A stretch of DNA of 64,000 nucleotides, taken from Streptomyces sp. MNU76 (GTDB lineage: Bacteria > Actinomycetota > Actinomycetes > Streptomycetales > Streptomycetaceae). Of the stretch, positions 36,552 through 44,806 are shown piece by piece. The position numbers and the translations under genes are program-made. The number at the start of each line of letters is the position of its first letter. The first letter of the stretch is position 1. Location: assembly GCF_020982545.1 (NCBI RefSeq), contig NZ_JAJKLK010000003.1, positions 744,001 through 808,000 on the forward strand, read 5' to 3'. The notes below the pieces were generated by a model. That model was given only the letters and a program-made list of their open reading frames with translations, did no database searches and had not been told where the DNA came from.

Positions 36552-37536
36552 GTGAGTTTCGGGGGACGGAATCCGTATCAGCCATCCTGGCCGCCACCGG
36601 ACGACGGACCGTACCCACCGCATCCCCCTCACCTCCCGCCACATCTCCCGCATTTCCCACCGCATCCCCTACGGCCCGCCGCCCACCCTCGTGCGAAGGC
36701 TGCGCGAGGACGAATGGCCGCCGCTCAGGGAGTTCCTCAGCGGGCTCCGGCTGCACGGCTGCCTGTGGGTGCTGGCCGCGATGTGCGCGTGGCCGATGGT
36801 CGTCGGTCTGCTGGTGGGCTACCCGCTGGCCCGCTCGGCGCGCCGCCCCGCCCGGCGGATCTTCCCCTCCCGCTCACGCCACCGCCCCCCGGACGAGGAC
36901 GTGACGCGGTTGCAGCGCAGACGCGCCTGGACGGCCACCCTCATATCACTGCTGATCCTGGCGGTGTACGGCAAGCCCGAGGACGTCGACCAGGCCCAGC
37001 AGCAGTTCATGATGCGGCTGACCATCAGCCCCTGGCTGCTGCTCCTGAGCGCACCCGTGGTCGTCGCGGCCCTGTTCCGCTGGTCGTCGCCCGACGCGCG
37101 CCGGGCCATGCGCGCCCCGCTGCGCACCGCCGGGAGATCCGCGCTGTGGTACGTCGGCGCCTTCACGACGGTCCCGCTCCTCTGCGGGGCGATCTACTAC
37201 ACCCGCGTCCACCTGGCACCCGACATGAACCTGTGGTCGCCCCTCGCCCTCCTCGTCCCGCTGCTCTGGGTGCTGCTCTTCATCGTCTTCGCCACCGGGC
37301 CCGCCGTCCGCAGCGCCTTCAACACCGTCGATGTGCACCCCGCGCTCCCCGCGCTGCTCACCGGCGCCCTGATCTGGGAGTTCTCCGCCATCAACCTGGC
37401 CGTCGGCGGACTGCCGCCGGGCCCGCCGCTGGTCCAGCTCGCAGCCCTCGTCGGCGGCCCGGCCTCGGTGACGGCCGTCGCGTGGTGGGAGATACGCCGG
37501 CTGCGCACCCGCCACGGCGTACGCCTGCGCGCCTGA
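36552..37536 (+). pseudogene. Multi-pass membrane protein, frame broken once
   Basis: The start GTG 36552 opens MSFGGRNPYQPSWPPPDDGP, a Pro/His-rich leader. After about 36667 the frame moves by one base to PYGPPPTLVRRLREDEWPP and continues to 37536. A CCCC run at 36667-36670 in place of CCC explains the shift. The body has about six hydrophobic helices (LWVLAAMCAWPMVVGLLVGY, LLLLSAPVVVAALFRW, PLALLVPLLWVLLFIVFA). The family is not recognised. The leader type is common in Streptomyces membrane proteins. Confidence 0.65.
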
Positions 37537-37568
37537 CGGGCGGCCCTGACGGGCGGCCCCGGCCCGGG

Positions 37569-38597
37569 TCACGCCGTACGCGGTACCACGCGCTGCCCCA
37601 CTGACCCGTACACCCACGCCGACGCCTCGTCGATGAAGTCGCCGGGGAAGCCCAGGCGGAAGTCGGTGGTCTCCTCCAGCCGGGCCAGGACCTCCTCCGG
37701 GAGGACCAGCCGGGCGGCGCCCAGGTTGTCCATCAGCTGTTCGACGCGGCGGGCGCCCAGGACGGGGTGCACGGCGGGGGAGTGGGCCATGGTCCAGGCG
37801 ATGGCCACCTGGGCCGGGGTGGCGCCGAGTTCGTCCGCGGCGGACTGCACGGCCTCCGCCACCGCCCGCTCGCGCGCGCCGATCGCCTCGGCGGACAGCC
37901 GGGTCGCCGTGCCCGGCGCCACCCCGCCCGGACGGGTGTACTTGCCGGACAGCACGCCGTTCTGCAACGGGCTCCACGCCGCGACCGACATGCCGAACGC
38001 CTCCGCCATCGGCAGCAGCTCCCGCTCGATGTCCCGGTTGAGCAGGCTGTACGGCACCTGGAGCGCCGACAGCGGCGACCAACCCCGCCACTCGGCCAGC
38101 GTGTTGGCGCGCGCCACCACCCACGCCGGGGCGTCCGAGATGCCGACGTACAGCACCTTCCCGGACCGTACGGCGTCGTCGAGGGCGCGCATCGTCTCCT
38201 CGACGGGGGTGTTGCGGTCCCAGATGTGCACCCAGTAGAGGTCGATGTAGTCCGTCCCGAGGCGCCGCAGACTCGTCTCCAGGGACAGGGCGAGGTTCTT
38301 GCGGTGGTTGCCCGCGGCGTTGGGGTCGGCGCCGTCCCGGGACACGGTGTACTTGGTGGACAGCACGAACCGGTCGCGCCGCCCCTTGAGCAGCTCACCG
38401 ACGATCCGCTCGCTCTCCCCGCCCCGGTAGTTGACCGCCGTGTCGATCACATTGCCGCCGGCCTCCGCGTACACGTCGAGGATCCGCGCGCACTCCTGTG
38501 GGGGCGCCCCCACCCCGCCCTGTTCCCCGAACGTCATGGCGCCCAGGAACAGCTCGGAGACCCGCAGCCCCGTCCGGCCCAGGAGTCGGTAACGCAC
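37569..38597 (-). CDS. Aldo/keto reductase
   Basis: 342 residues from ATG 38597. The AKR tetrad is present: Asp in NVIDTAVNYRGG with the adjacent Tyr, Lys in LSTKYTV and His in LYWVHIWDRNT. C-terminal NADPH-binding features follow (LGARRVEQLMDNLGA). It is of the YajO/voltage-gated channel beta-subunit-like type that reduces aldehydes. It lies on the opposite strand within the two-component locus and probably has its own promoter. The substrate is unknown. Confidence 0.92.
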   Translation of the reverse strand: MRYRLLGRTGLRVSELFLGAMTFGEQGGVGAPPQECARILDVYAEAGGNVIDTAVNYRGGESERIVGELLKGRRDRFVLSTKYTVSRDGADPNAAGNHRKNLALSLETSLRRLGTDYIDLYWVHIWDRNTPVEETMRALDDAVRSGKVLYVGISDAPAWVVARANTLAEWRGWSPLSALQVPYSLLNRDIERELLPMAEAFGMSVAAWSPLQNGVLSGKYTRPGGVAPGTATRLSAEAIGARERAVAEAVQSAADELGATPAQVAIAWTMAHSPAVHPVLGARRVEQLMDNLGAARLVLPEEVLARLEETTDFRLGFPGDFIDEASAWVYGSVGQRVVPRTA

Positions 38598-38721
38598 CCA
38601 AAACCTCCGTCAGTTGAATGCCGTACCGGCCGACACTAACGGGTCGGGCCGAGGCGACGCGGCGGTCCGGGCGAAGCGCCCTACGGTGGTGCTCCATGAC
38701 CGACATCCGAACGGTGGGCCG

Positions 38722-39396
38722 ATGACCGCGATCCGACTGCTCCTCGTCGACGACGACCCCCTCGTGCGCAGAGGCCTCTCGCTCATGCTGGGCGGCGCCG
38801 AAGACATCGAGATCGTGGGCGAGGGCGCCGACGGCGACGAGGTGGAGGCCCTCGTCGACCGTACGCGCCCCGACGTCGTCCTCATGGACATCCGGATGCC
38901 GACCCTCGACGGTCTCTCGGCCACCGAGCGGCTCCGCGCCCGCCCGGACGCGCCCGAGGTCGTCGTCCTCACCACCTTCCACGCCGACGACCAGGTCCTG
39001 CGTGCTCTGCGGGCCGGCGCGGCCGGCTTCGTCCTCAAGGACACCGCTCCGGCCGAGATCGCCGAGGCGGTACGGCGGGTCGCGGCCGGCGACCCCGTAC
39101 TCTCGCCCGCCGTCACCCGCCGGCTCATGGCACATGCCGCGGGCCCCGGCCCCGACACCCGCCGCGCCACCGCCCGTTCGCGGGTCGCCGCCCTCAACGA
39201 CCGGGAACGCGAGGTCGCCGTGGCCGTCGGCCGCGGCGCCTCCAACGCCGAGATCGCCGCCGAACTCTTCATGAGCGTCGCCACGGTCAAGACCCATGTC
39301 TCCCGCGTCCTCGCCAAGCTCGGCCTCAACAACCGTGTGCAGATCGCCCTGTTGACCTACGACGCCGGGCTGCTGGAGGAGGACGGGCACCCCTGA
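38722..39396 (+). CDS. NarL/FixJ response regulator
   Basis: 224 residues from ATG 38722. The receiver domain has the acidic pocket LLVDDDPLVRRG, phospho-acceptor Asp in VVLMDIRMP, and switch and Lys residues VVVLTTFHADD and GFVLKDTAP. The C-terminal LuxR-type HTH is LNDREREVAVAVGRGASNAE, IAAELFMSVATVKTHVSRVL. It is the expected partner of the HisKA_3 kinase at 35149, from which it is separated by two genes. Target genes are unknown; the P450 follows 75 bp downstream. Confidence 0.93.
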   Translation: MTAIRLLLVDDDPLVRRGLSLMLGGAEDIEIVGEGADGDEVEALVDRTRPDVVLMDIRMPTLDGLSATERLRARPDAPEVVVLTTFHADDQVLRALRAGAAGFVLKDTAPAEIAEAVRRVAAGDPVLSPAVTRRLMAHAAGPGPDTRRATARSRVAALNDREREVAVAVGRGASNAEIAAELFMSVATVKTHVSRVLAKLGLNNRVQIALLTYDAGLLEEDGHP

Positions 39397-39471
39397 CGGA
39401 CGGTGGGCACCCCTGACGCACGGCGGGCACTCCTGAGCGACGGCGGGCGTTGGACGGGTGAAGGGGGAACC

Positions 39472-40662
39472 ATGGGGCATGAGCATGCGATCGATCTCGG
39501 GGAGTACGGACCGGGGTTCACCGAGAACCCGCATCCCGTCTACGCCGAACTGCGGGCGCGCGGTCCCGTCCACCGGGTCCGGCTGCCCAAGCACGACGCG
39601 CACCACGAGGCCTGGCTCGTCGTCGGGTACGAGGAGGCGCGGGCGGCATTCGCCGACCCCCGGCTGTCGAAGGACGGCTCGACGATCGGGGTGACCTTCC
39701 TCGACGAGGAGCTGATCGGCAAGTACCTGCTGGTCGCCGACCCGCCCCAGCACACCCGGCTGCGCGGGCTGATCGCCCGGGAGTTCACCGGGCGCCGGGT
39801 CGAGCGGCTGCGGCCGAGGGTCCAGGAGATCACCGACGCGCTGCTGGACGAGATGCTGCCGCGCGGCCGCGCCGACCTGGTCGAGTCCTTCGCGTACCCG
39901 CTGCCCCTCACCGTCATCTGCGAACTGCTCGGGGTGCCCGAGATCGACCGGGCGGCCTTCCGTAAGCTGTCGACGGAGGCGGTGGCACCCACCAGCGGGG
40001 AGAGCGAGTACGCGGCCTTCGTCCAACTCGCCGCCTACCTGGAGGAGTTGGTCGAGGCCAAGCGGTGCGCACCGCCGGCCGACGATCTGCTGAGCGCGCT
40101 GATCCGGACGACCGACGAGGACGGCGACCGTCTGTCACCCGCGGAGCTGCGCGGGATGGCCTTCATCCTGCTGATCGCCGGCCACGAGACCACCGTCAAC
40201 CTGATCACCGGTGCCGTTCACGCTCTCCTCACGCATCCCGGGCAACTCGCCGAGGTGCGGGGCGACATGAGCCTTGTGGACGCCGTCGTGGAGGAGACGC
40301 TGCGCCATGAGGGGCCGGTGGAGAACGCGACGTTCCGCTTCGCCGCCGAGTCGCTGGAGATAGGGGGCACGGTCATCCCGGCGGGGGACTCGGTGCTGAT
40401 CGGGCTGGCCGCGGCAGATCGGGACGGCGCCCGTTACCCCGGCCCCGACCGCTTCGACATCCACCGCGACACGCGCGGTCATCTCGCCTTCGGCCATGGC
40501 ATCCACTTCTGTCTCGGTGCGCCGCTCGCCCGGCTGGAGGCGCGGGTGGCGCTGCGCGCGCTGCTGGAGCGGTGTCCCGGGCTCGCGATGGACGGGGTGC
40601 CGGGGGAGTGGCTGCCGGGGATGTTGATACGGGGGGTGCGGAGCCTGCCGGTGCGCTGGTGA
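39472..40662 (+). CDS. Cytochrome P450 (CYP107-like)
   Basis: 396 residues from ATG 39472, preceded by GAAGGGGGAACC; an upstream in-frame start (39403) lies among short GACGGNCGG repeats and is less likely. The I-helix is LLIAGHETTVNL (Ala236-Thr240), the ExxR is EETLR, and the heme loop FGHGIHFCLGAPLARLE has ligand Cys347. Soluble actinobacterial class I P450 needing ferredoxin; none is encoded next to it. The substrate is unknown; it may hydroxylate a xenobiotic or secondary metabolite. Confidence 0.95.
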   Translation: MGHEHAIDLGEYGPGFTENPHPVYAELRARGPVHRVRLPKHDAHHEAWLVVGYEEARAAFADPRLSKDGSTIGVTFLDEELIGKYLLVADPPQHTRLRGLIAREFTGRRVERLRPRVQEITDALLDEMLPRGRADLVESFAYPLPLTVICELLGVPEIDRAAFRKLSTEAVAPTSGESEYAAFVQLAAYLEELVEAKRCAPPADDLLSALIRTTDEDGDRLSPAELRGMAFILLIAGHETTVNLITGAVHALLTHPGQLAEVRGDMSLVDAVVEETLRHEGPVENATFRFAAESLEIGGTVIPAGDSVLIGLAAADRDGARYPGPDRFDIHRDTRGHLAFGHGIHFCLGAPLARLEARVALRALLERCPGLAMDGVPGEWLPGMLIRGVRSLPVRW

Positions 40663-40754
40663 GGCGGTTCCTCGCCCCCGCCGCCCCTACCCGTCCCATC
40701 CTCGCAAGGGGCTGCGCCCCTTCGACCCCCAGACGTCCGTCCGGTGGGGGCTGG

Positions 40755-40800
40755 TCGCGCAGTTCCCCGCGCCCCTAAAAGCCCGCGGGGAACTGCGCGA
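40755..40800. terminator. Bidirectional terminator between P450 and Gfo/Idh genes
   Basis: A perfect 17-bp stem: TCGCGCAGTTCCCCGCG (40755-40771) and CGCGGGGAACTGCGCGA (40784-40800) with a 12-nt loop. It lies between convergent genes. This GCGCAGTTCCCCGCG hairpin type recurs in Streptomyces intergenic regions. Confidence 0.85.
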
Positions 40801-40839
40801 GAAGCCCCACCGGGCCGACAGCCGCGACGAGACGTGAAG

Positions 40840-41850
40840 CTACTCCCGGCCCCCCGGGATCTCGCCCAGGTTGACCGGCCGATGCTCCTGCCGGGACAGC
40901 TCGCACGCCTCCGCCACCCGCAGAGCCTGCAGGGCCTCACGGCCGTCGCACGGGTTCGCCCGCTCCCCGCGCACCACCTCCACGAACGCGCCGATCTCGG
41001 CTTCGTACGCGGCCGCGAACCGCTCCAGGAAACCGGTCCACGGCTTGTCCGCCGGCGGCGGCCCGCTCGGCTCGGTGGACGCGACCGGCGTACGGTCGTC
41101 CAGCCCGACCACCACCGTGTCCAGTTCCCCGGCCAGCTCCAGCCGTACGTCGTACCCGGCCCCGTTCACCCGCGCCGCCGTGGCCGTGACGAGCGTGCCG
41201 TCCTCCAGCGTGAGCACGGCCACCGCCGTGTCGAGATCGTGCGCCTCCCGGAACATCGGGTGCCCGACGTCCGACCCGGTCGCGTACACCGTGCCGACCT
41301 CGCGTCCCGTCACCCACCGCACGATGTCGAAGTCGTGGATCAGACAGTCCCGGTAGATCCCGCCGGAGACCGGCAGATACTCCGGGGGCGGCGGCGTCTG
41401 ATCGGCAGTCAGCGCCCGTACGGTGTGCAGCCGTCCGAGCCGGCCCGCGCGCACCGCCTCCCGCGCCGTGACATAGCCCGAGTCGAAGCGCCGCTGGAAG
41501 CCCATCTGCAGCACCGTCCCCGCCGCGTCGACCTCGGTCAGCGCGCTTAAGGTGCCCGGCAGGTCGACGGCGATGGGTTTCTCACAGAAGACCGGCAGTC
41601 CCGAGCGTGCTGCCCGACCGATCAGTTCGCCGTGGGCCGACGTCGCGGCCGTTATCACCACGGCGTCCACGCCCCAGGTGAAGATCTCGTCCACGCCCGG
41701 CGCCACCGTCTCGCCGAGGCGATCCGCGAGGTCATGGGCCCGAGCCCGGTCGACGTCAGTGATGATGAGGGAGCCGACATCACGGTGGCGGCTGAGGGTG
41801 GTCGCGTGAAACGTCCCGATGCGACCCGCCCCGATGAGTCCGATGCGCAT
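40840..41850 (-). CDS. Gfo/Idh/MocA family oxidoreductase (inositol 2-dehydrogenase-like)
   Basis: About 336 residues from ATG 41848-41850; a TTG three codons earlier is possible. The Rossmann motif is GLIGAGRIGTFHA. The family Lys is in FCEKPIAVDLPGTL, and GGIYRDCLIHDFDIVRW contains the catalytic Asp/His pair. Inositol 2-dehydrogenase or a related sugar dehydrogenase is the best guess. It is divergent from the GntR regulator at 41953 over a palindromic operator and probably repressed by it. Confidence 0.9.
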   Translation of the reverse strand: MRIGLIGAGRIGTFHATTLSRHRDVGSLIITDVDRARAHDLADRLGETVAPGVDEIFTWGVDAVVITAATSAHGELIGRAARSGLPVFCEKPIAVDLPGTLSALTEVDAAGTVLQMGFQRRFDSGYVTAREAVRAGRLGRLHTVRALTADQTPPPPEYLPVSGGIYRDCLIHDFDIVRWVTGREVGTVYATGSDVGHPMFREAHDLDTAVAVLTLEDGTLVTATAARVNGAGYDVRLELAGELDTVVVGLDDRTPVASTEPSGPPPADKPWTGFLERFAAAYEAEIGAFVEVVRGERANPCDGREALQALRVAEACELSRQEHRPVNLGEIPGGRE

Positions 41851-41891
41851 GGGAAACAAAGTGGGGTCGTACCTGCCGCCGTGTCAATGGT

Positions 41892-41903
41892 TTGTCCGGA
41901 CAA
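41892..41903. promoter_or_regulatory. GntR operator candidate
   Basis: The perfect 12-bp palindrome TTGTCCGGACAA, inside a wider GGTTTGTCC...GAACC symmetry, is centred in the 102-bp gap between the divergent Gfo/Idh and GntR genes. It would control both directions. Confidence 0.65.
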
Positions 41904-41952
41904 CCGAACCACGCGGCTTCCCGTCACCCGGGACCGCGGTTACGCTCGGCCC

Positions 41953-42717
41953 GTGCCGAAACCAGAAGTGGATCCGACCGTGTCGCTCCAGCTCAGCGTC
42001 GACCGCAGCAGCCCGGTCCCGCTCTACTTCCAGCTGTCCCAGCAACTGGAGGCCGCGATCGAGCACGGCGAGCTGACCCCGGGCAGTCTGCTGGGCAACG
42101 AGATCGAACTGGCCGCCCGCCTGGGCCTGTCCCGGCCGACCGTTCGCCAGGCCATCCAGTCCCTGGTCGACAAGGGACTGCTCGTACGCCGCCGCGGCGT
42201 GGGCACCCAGGTCGTGCACAGCCAGGTCAAACGCCCCCTGGAACTCAGCAGCCTCTACGACGACCTGGAGGCCGCCGGCCAGCGCCCGGCCACCCGCGTC
42301 CTGGTCAACACCACCGTCACCGCCTCCGCCGAGGTGGCCGCCGCCCTGGCCGTCGCCGAGGGCGGCGAAGTCCACCGCATCGAGCGACTCCGTCTGGCCC
42401 ATGGCGAGCCCATGGCCTACCTGTGCAACTACCTTCCGCCCGACCTGCTCGACCTCGACTCGCCCCAGCTGGAGGCCACCGGTCTCTACCGCCTCATGCG
42501 GACCGCCGGCATCACTCTCCACAGCGCCCGCCAGACCATCGGCGCGAGAACGGCCACCCCGGAGGAGGCCGACCGCCTCGCCGAACCCGAGGGTGCCCCC
42601 CTGCTGACCATGCAGCGCACGACGTTCGACGACACGGGCAGAGCGGTCGAATACGGCACCCACATCTACCGCGCCTCCCGCTACTCGTTCGACTTCCAGC
42701 TGCTCGTGAGGGCGTAG
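41953..42717 (+). CDS. GntR-family (HutC-type) transcriptional regulator
   Basis: 254 residues from GTG 41953; GTG 41980 is an alternative start. The winged helix reads LYFQLSQQLEAAIEHGELTP, LAARLGLSRPTVRQAIQSLV and GLLVRRRGVGTQVV. The C-terminal UTRA effector domain includes EGGEVHRIERLRLAHGEPMA and the terminal HIYRASRYSFDFQL. It likely represses the divergent dehydrogenase and possibly itself, relieved by a sugar or polyol ligand. Confidence 0.92.
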   Translation: MPKPEVDPTVSLQLSVDRSSPVPLYFQLSQQLEAAIEHGELTPGSLLGNEIELAARLGLSRPTVRQAIQSLVDKGLLVRRRGVGTQVVHSQVKRPLELSSLYDDLEAAGQRPATRVLVNTTVTASAEVAAALAVAEGGEVHRIERLRLAHGEPMAYLCNYLPPDLLDLDSPQLEATGLYRLMRTAGITLHSARQTIGARTATPEEADRLAEPEGAPLLTMQRTTFDDTGRAVEYGTHIYRASRYSFDFQLLVRA

Positions 42718-42730
42718 GAGATCTCCGTGC

Positions 42731-42778
42731 CGCGCCCCTGGAAAGCGCGGGGCGCAGCCCCCGCTTTCCAGGGGCGCG
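42731..42778. terminator. Strong terminator after the GntR gene
   Basis: A 17-bp stem: CGCGCCCCTGGAAAGCG (42731-42747) pairs with CGCTTTCCAGGGGCGCG (42762-42778). It lies 13 bp after the GntR stop and isolates it from the ROK kinase gene. Confidence 0.88.
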
Positions 42779-42882
42779 GGAACTGCGCGACCAGCCCCCA
42801 CCGGACCCGCACCCGAAAAACAACCCATGGCACCCCCGCCCCCACGCCGCACCGAGCGGAGCGCTAAGGCAGAATCGGCCCG

Positions 42883-44028
42883 ATGAGCACTTACCGCGAC
42901 TTCACCCACCGCGGCTCCGCGCGGGCCACCGTCCTGCGGACCGTGGGAACGCGCGAGCGCCGCTCCCATCTGACGGCCCCGCGCGTCCCCACCGTCGGCA
43001 TCGACATCGGCGGCACGAAGGTGATGGCGGGCGTCGTGGACGCCGACGGCAACATCCTGGAGAAGCTCCGCACGGAGACCCCGGACAAGTCGAAGAGCCC
43101 CCAGGTCGTCGAGGACACCATCACGGAACTGGTCCTGGACCTCTCCGACCGGCACGATGTGCACGCCGTCGGCATCGGCGCCGCCGGCTGGGTGGACGCG
43201 GACCGCAACCGCGTGCTGTTCGCCCCCCACCTGTCCTGGCGCAACGAGCCGCTGCGCGACCGCCTCGCCGGCCGGCTCGCGGTGCCCGTCCTGGTCGACA
43301 ACGACGCCAACGCCGCCGCCTGGGCCGAGTGGCGCTTCGGCGCCGGCCGCGACGAGGACCACCTGGTCATGATCACGCTCGGCACCGGCATCGGCGGCGC
43401 GATCCTGGAGGACGGTCAGGTCAAGCGCGGCAAGTTCGGCGTCGCGGGTGAGTTCGGCCATATGCAGGTCGTGCCCGGCGGCCACCGCTGCCCGTGCGGC
43501 AACCGGGGCTGCTGGGAGCAGTACAGCTCGGGGAACGCCCTGGTCAGAGAGGCCCGCGAACTCGCGGCGGCCGACTCCCCGGTGGCGTACGGGATCATCG
43601 AGCACGTCAAGGGGAACATCGGCGACATCACCGGGCCGATGATCACCGAGCTGGCCCGCGAGGGCGACGCGATGTGCATCGAGCTGCTCCAGGACATCGG
43701 CCAGTGGCTCGGCGTCGGCATCGCCAACCTGGCCGCCGCCCTCGACCCGTCCTGCTTCGTCATCGGCGGCGGTGTCTCGGCCGCCGACGACCTGCTGATC
43801 GGCCCGGCCCGGGACGCCTTCCGCCGTCACCTCACCGGCCGCGGCTACCGCCCCGAGGCCCGGATCGCCCGCGCCCAGCTCGGGCCCGAGGCCGGCATGG
43901 TGGGCGCCGCCGACCTCGCGAGACTCGTCGCCCGCCGCTTCCGCCGCGCCAACCGGCGCCGGGTGGAACGGTACGAGCGTTACGCGCGGTACGTGGAGGC
44001 CCGCCGCACGACCCAGGACACCGCATGA
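42883..44028 (+). CDS. ROK-family sugar kinase (glucokinase-like)
   Basis: 381 residues from ATG 42883. An N-terminal extension of about 35 residues precedes the phosphate-1 motif GIDIGGTKVMAGV. Catalytic Asp is in VLVDNDANAAAW, the ATP motif is ITLGTGIGGAI, and the ROK zinc/sugar site is GEFGHMQV with CPCGNRGCWE (Cys203, 205, 210). It phosphorylates a hexose at the expense of ATP. The C-terminal RRANRRRVERYERYARYVEA is basic. The downstream gene overlaps by 4 bp. Confidence 0.93.
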   Translation: MSTYRDFTHRGSARATVLRTVGTRERRSHLTAPRVPTVGIDIGGTKVMAGVVDADGNILEKLRTETPDKSKSPQVVEDTITELVLDLSDRHDVHAVGIGAAGWVDADRNRVLFAPHLSWRNEPLRDRLAGRLAVPVLVDNDANAAAWAEWRFGAGRDEDHLVMITLGTGIGGAILEDGQVKRGKFGVAGEFGHMQVVPGGHRCPCGNRGCWEQYSSGNALVREARELAAADSPVAYGIIEHVKGNIGDITGPMITELAREGDAMCIELLQDIGQWLGVGIANLAAALDPSCFVIGGGVSAADDLLIGPARDAFRRHLTGRGYRPEARIARAQLGPEAGMVGAADLARLVARRFRRANRRRVERYERYARYVEARRTTQDTA

Positions 44029-44606
44029 CCGCCGCGGTGCCCCACCAGGGCTCCTCCCCCGAGGAACCGGAGCGGCCGGCCGAGGACCGCCTTCACGTGA
44101 TCCGCCGCCGGGCGATCACCCTGGCGATCATCGTGCTGCTCATCGGCGTACCGGCCGGCTATCTGGTGATCTCCGCCAACCAGAGCCGCGACAGCGGCAA
44201 GGACAAGGAGAAGAAGTACTCGGCGACCGGCCTCACCGCCCACTGGCCCTCCCGGATCCAGCAGCGCCTCTATGAGGTGCCGATCCCGCCGTACTCCAAG
44301 CACGTCGCGTACTACGAGACGAACAACTGGCGGACCAGCCGTCTCTACGTGCAGTTCTACACGAGCAACGAGGGCCTGGAGAGCTTCCTCGACCAGATCG
44401 GCGTCGGCACCGGCGACCTGGTCGAGGACAAGGCGGCGATCAACGCCCGTGACCGGGGCATCGTCGGCTGGGACTTCACCGGGACCGGCCCCTGGTACGG
44501 CCTCGTCAACGTCCAGAAGAACCCCGCGCCCACCCACAACATCGTCGTGAACCGGTCCAACCCGGACCATCCGATGGTGTACGTGGTGTCCCGAACCGTC
44601 CCCTGA
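44025..44606 (+). CDS. Membrane-anchored protein, unknown function
   Basis: 193 residues; the ATG overlaps the kinase stop (ATGA). One transmembrane helix (ITLAIIVLLIGVPAGYLVIS, residues about 28-48) follows a cytoplasmic N-terminus, and about 145 residues are extracytoplasmic, with no Cys. The outer domain (LYVQFYTSNEGLESFLDQIG, YGLVNVQKNPAPTHNIVVN) is conserved-looking but not recognised. Coupling to the ROK kinase may be only operonic. Confidence 0.7.
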   Translation: MTAAVPHQGSSPEEPERPAEDRLHVIRRRAITLAIIVLLIGVPAGYLVISANQSRDSGKDKEKKYSATGLTAHWPSRIQQRLYEVPIPPYSKHVAYYETNNWRTSRLYVQFYTSNEGLESFLDQIGVGTGDLVEDKAAINARDRGIVGWDFTGTGPWYGLVNVQKNPAPTHNIVVNRSNPDHPMVYVVSRTVP

Positions 44607-44656
44607 CCTGCCCGGACACGGTCGCGGCCGGGCCTTCGCCCGCTCGTCGCGGCCGA

Positions 44657-44679
44657 TTGTCAGACCCCGCCCGTAGAGT
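44657..44679 (+). promoter_or_regulatory. RecA-independent DNA-damage-type promoter
   Basis: TTGTCAG (44657-44663) and TAGAGT (44674-44679) fit the spacing of the mycobacterial PafBC-dependent motif (TTGTCAGTGGC, six bases, TANNNT). It lies 150 bp upstream of the SNF2-family helicase. The GTGG part is not conserved (ACCC), so moderate support. Confidence 0.45.
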
Positions 44680-44806
44680 CGGAGACAGCTGATCGAGTCG
44701 CATCGTCGAGCCACGTGGCCGAGCCACGTGGTCCAGTCGCACGGCCGAGTCGAGAGCGGCTGACGGGAGTCTGACCGGAGAAGGCTCATCCGACGAGGGG
44801 CGGGAG

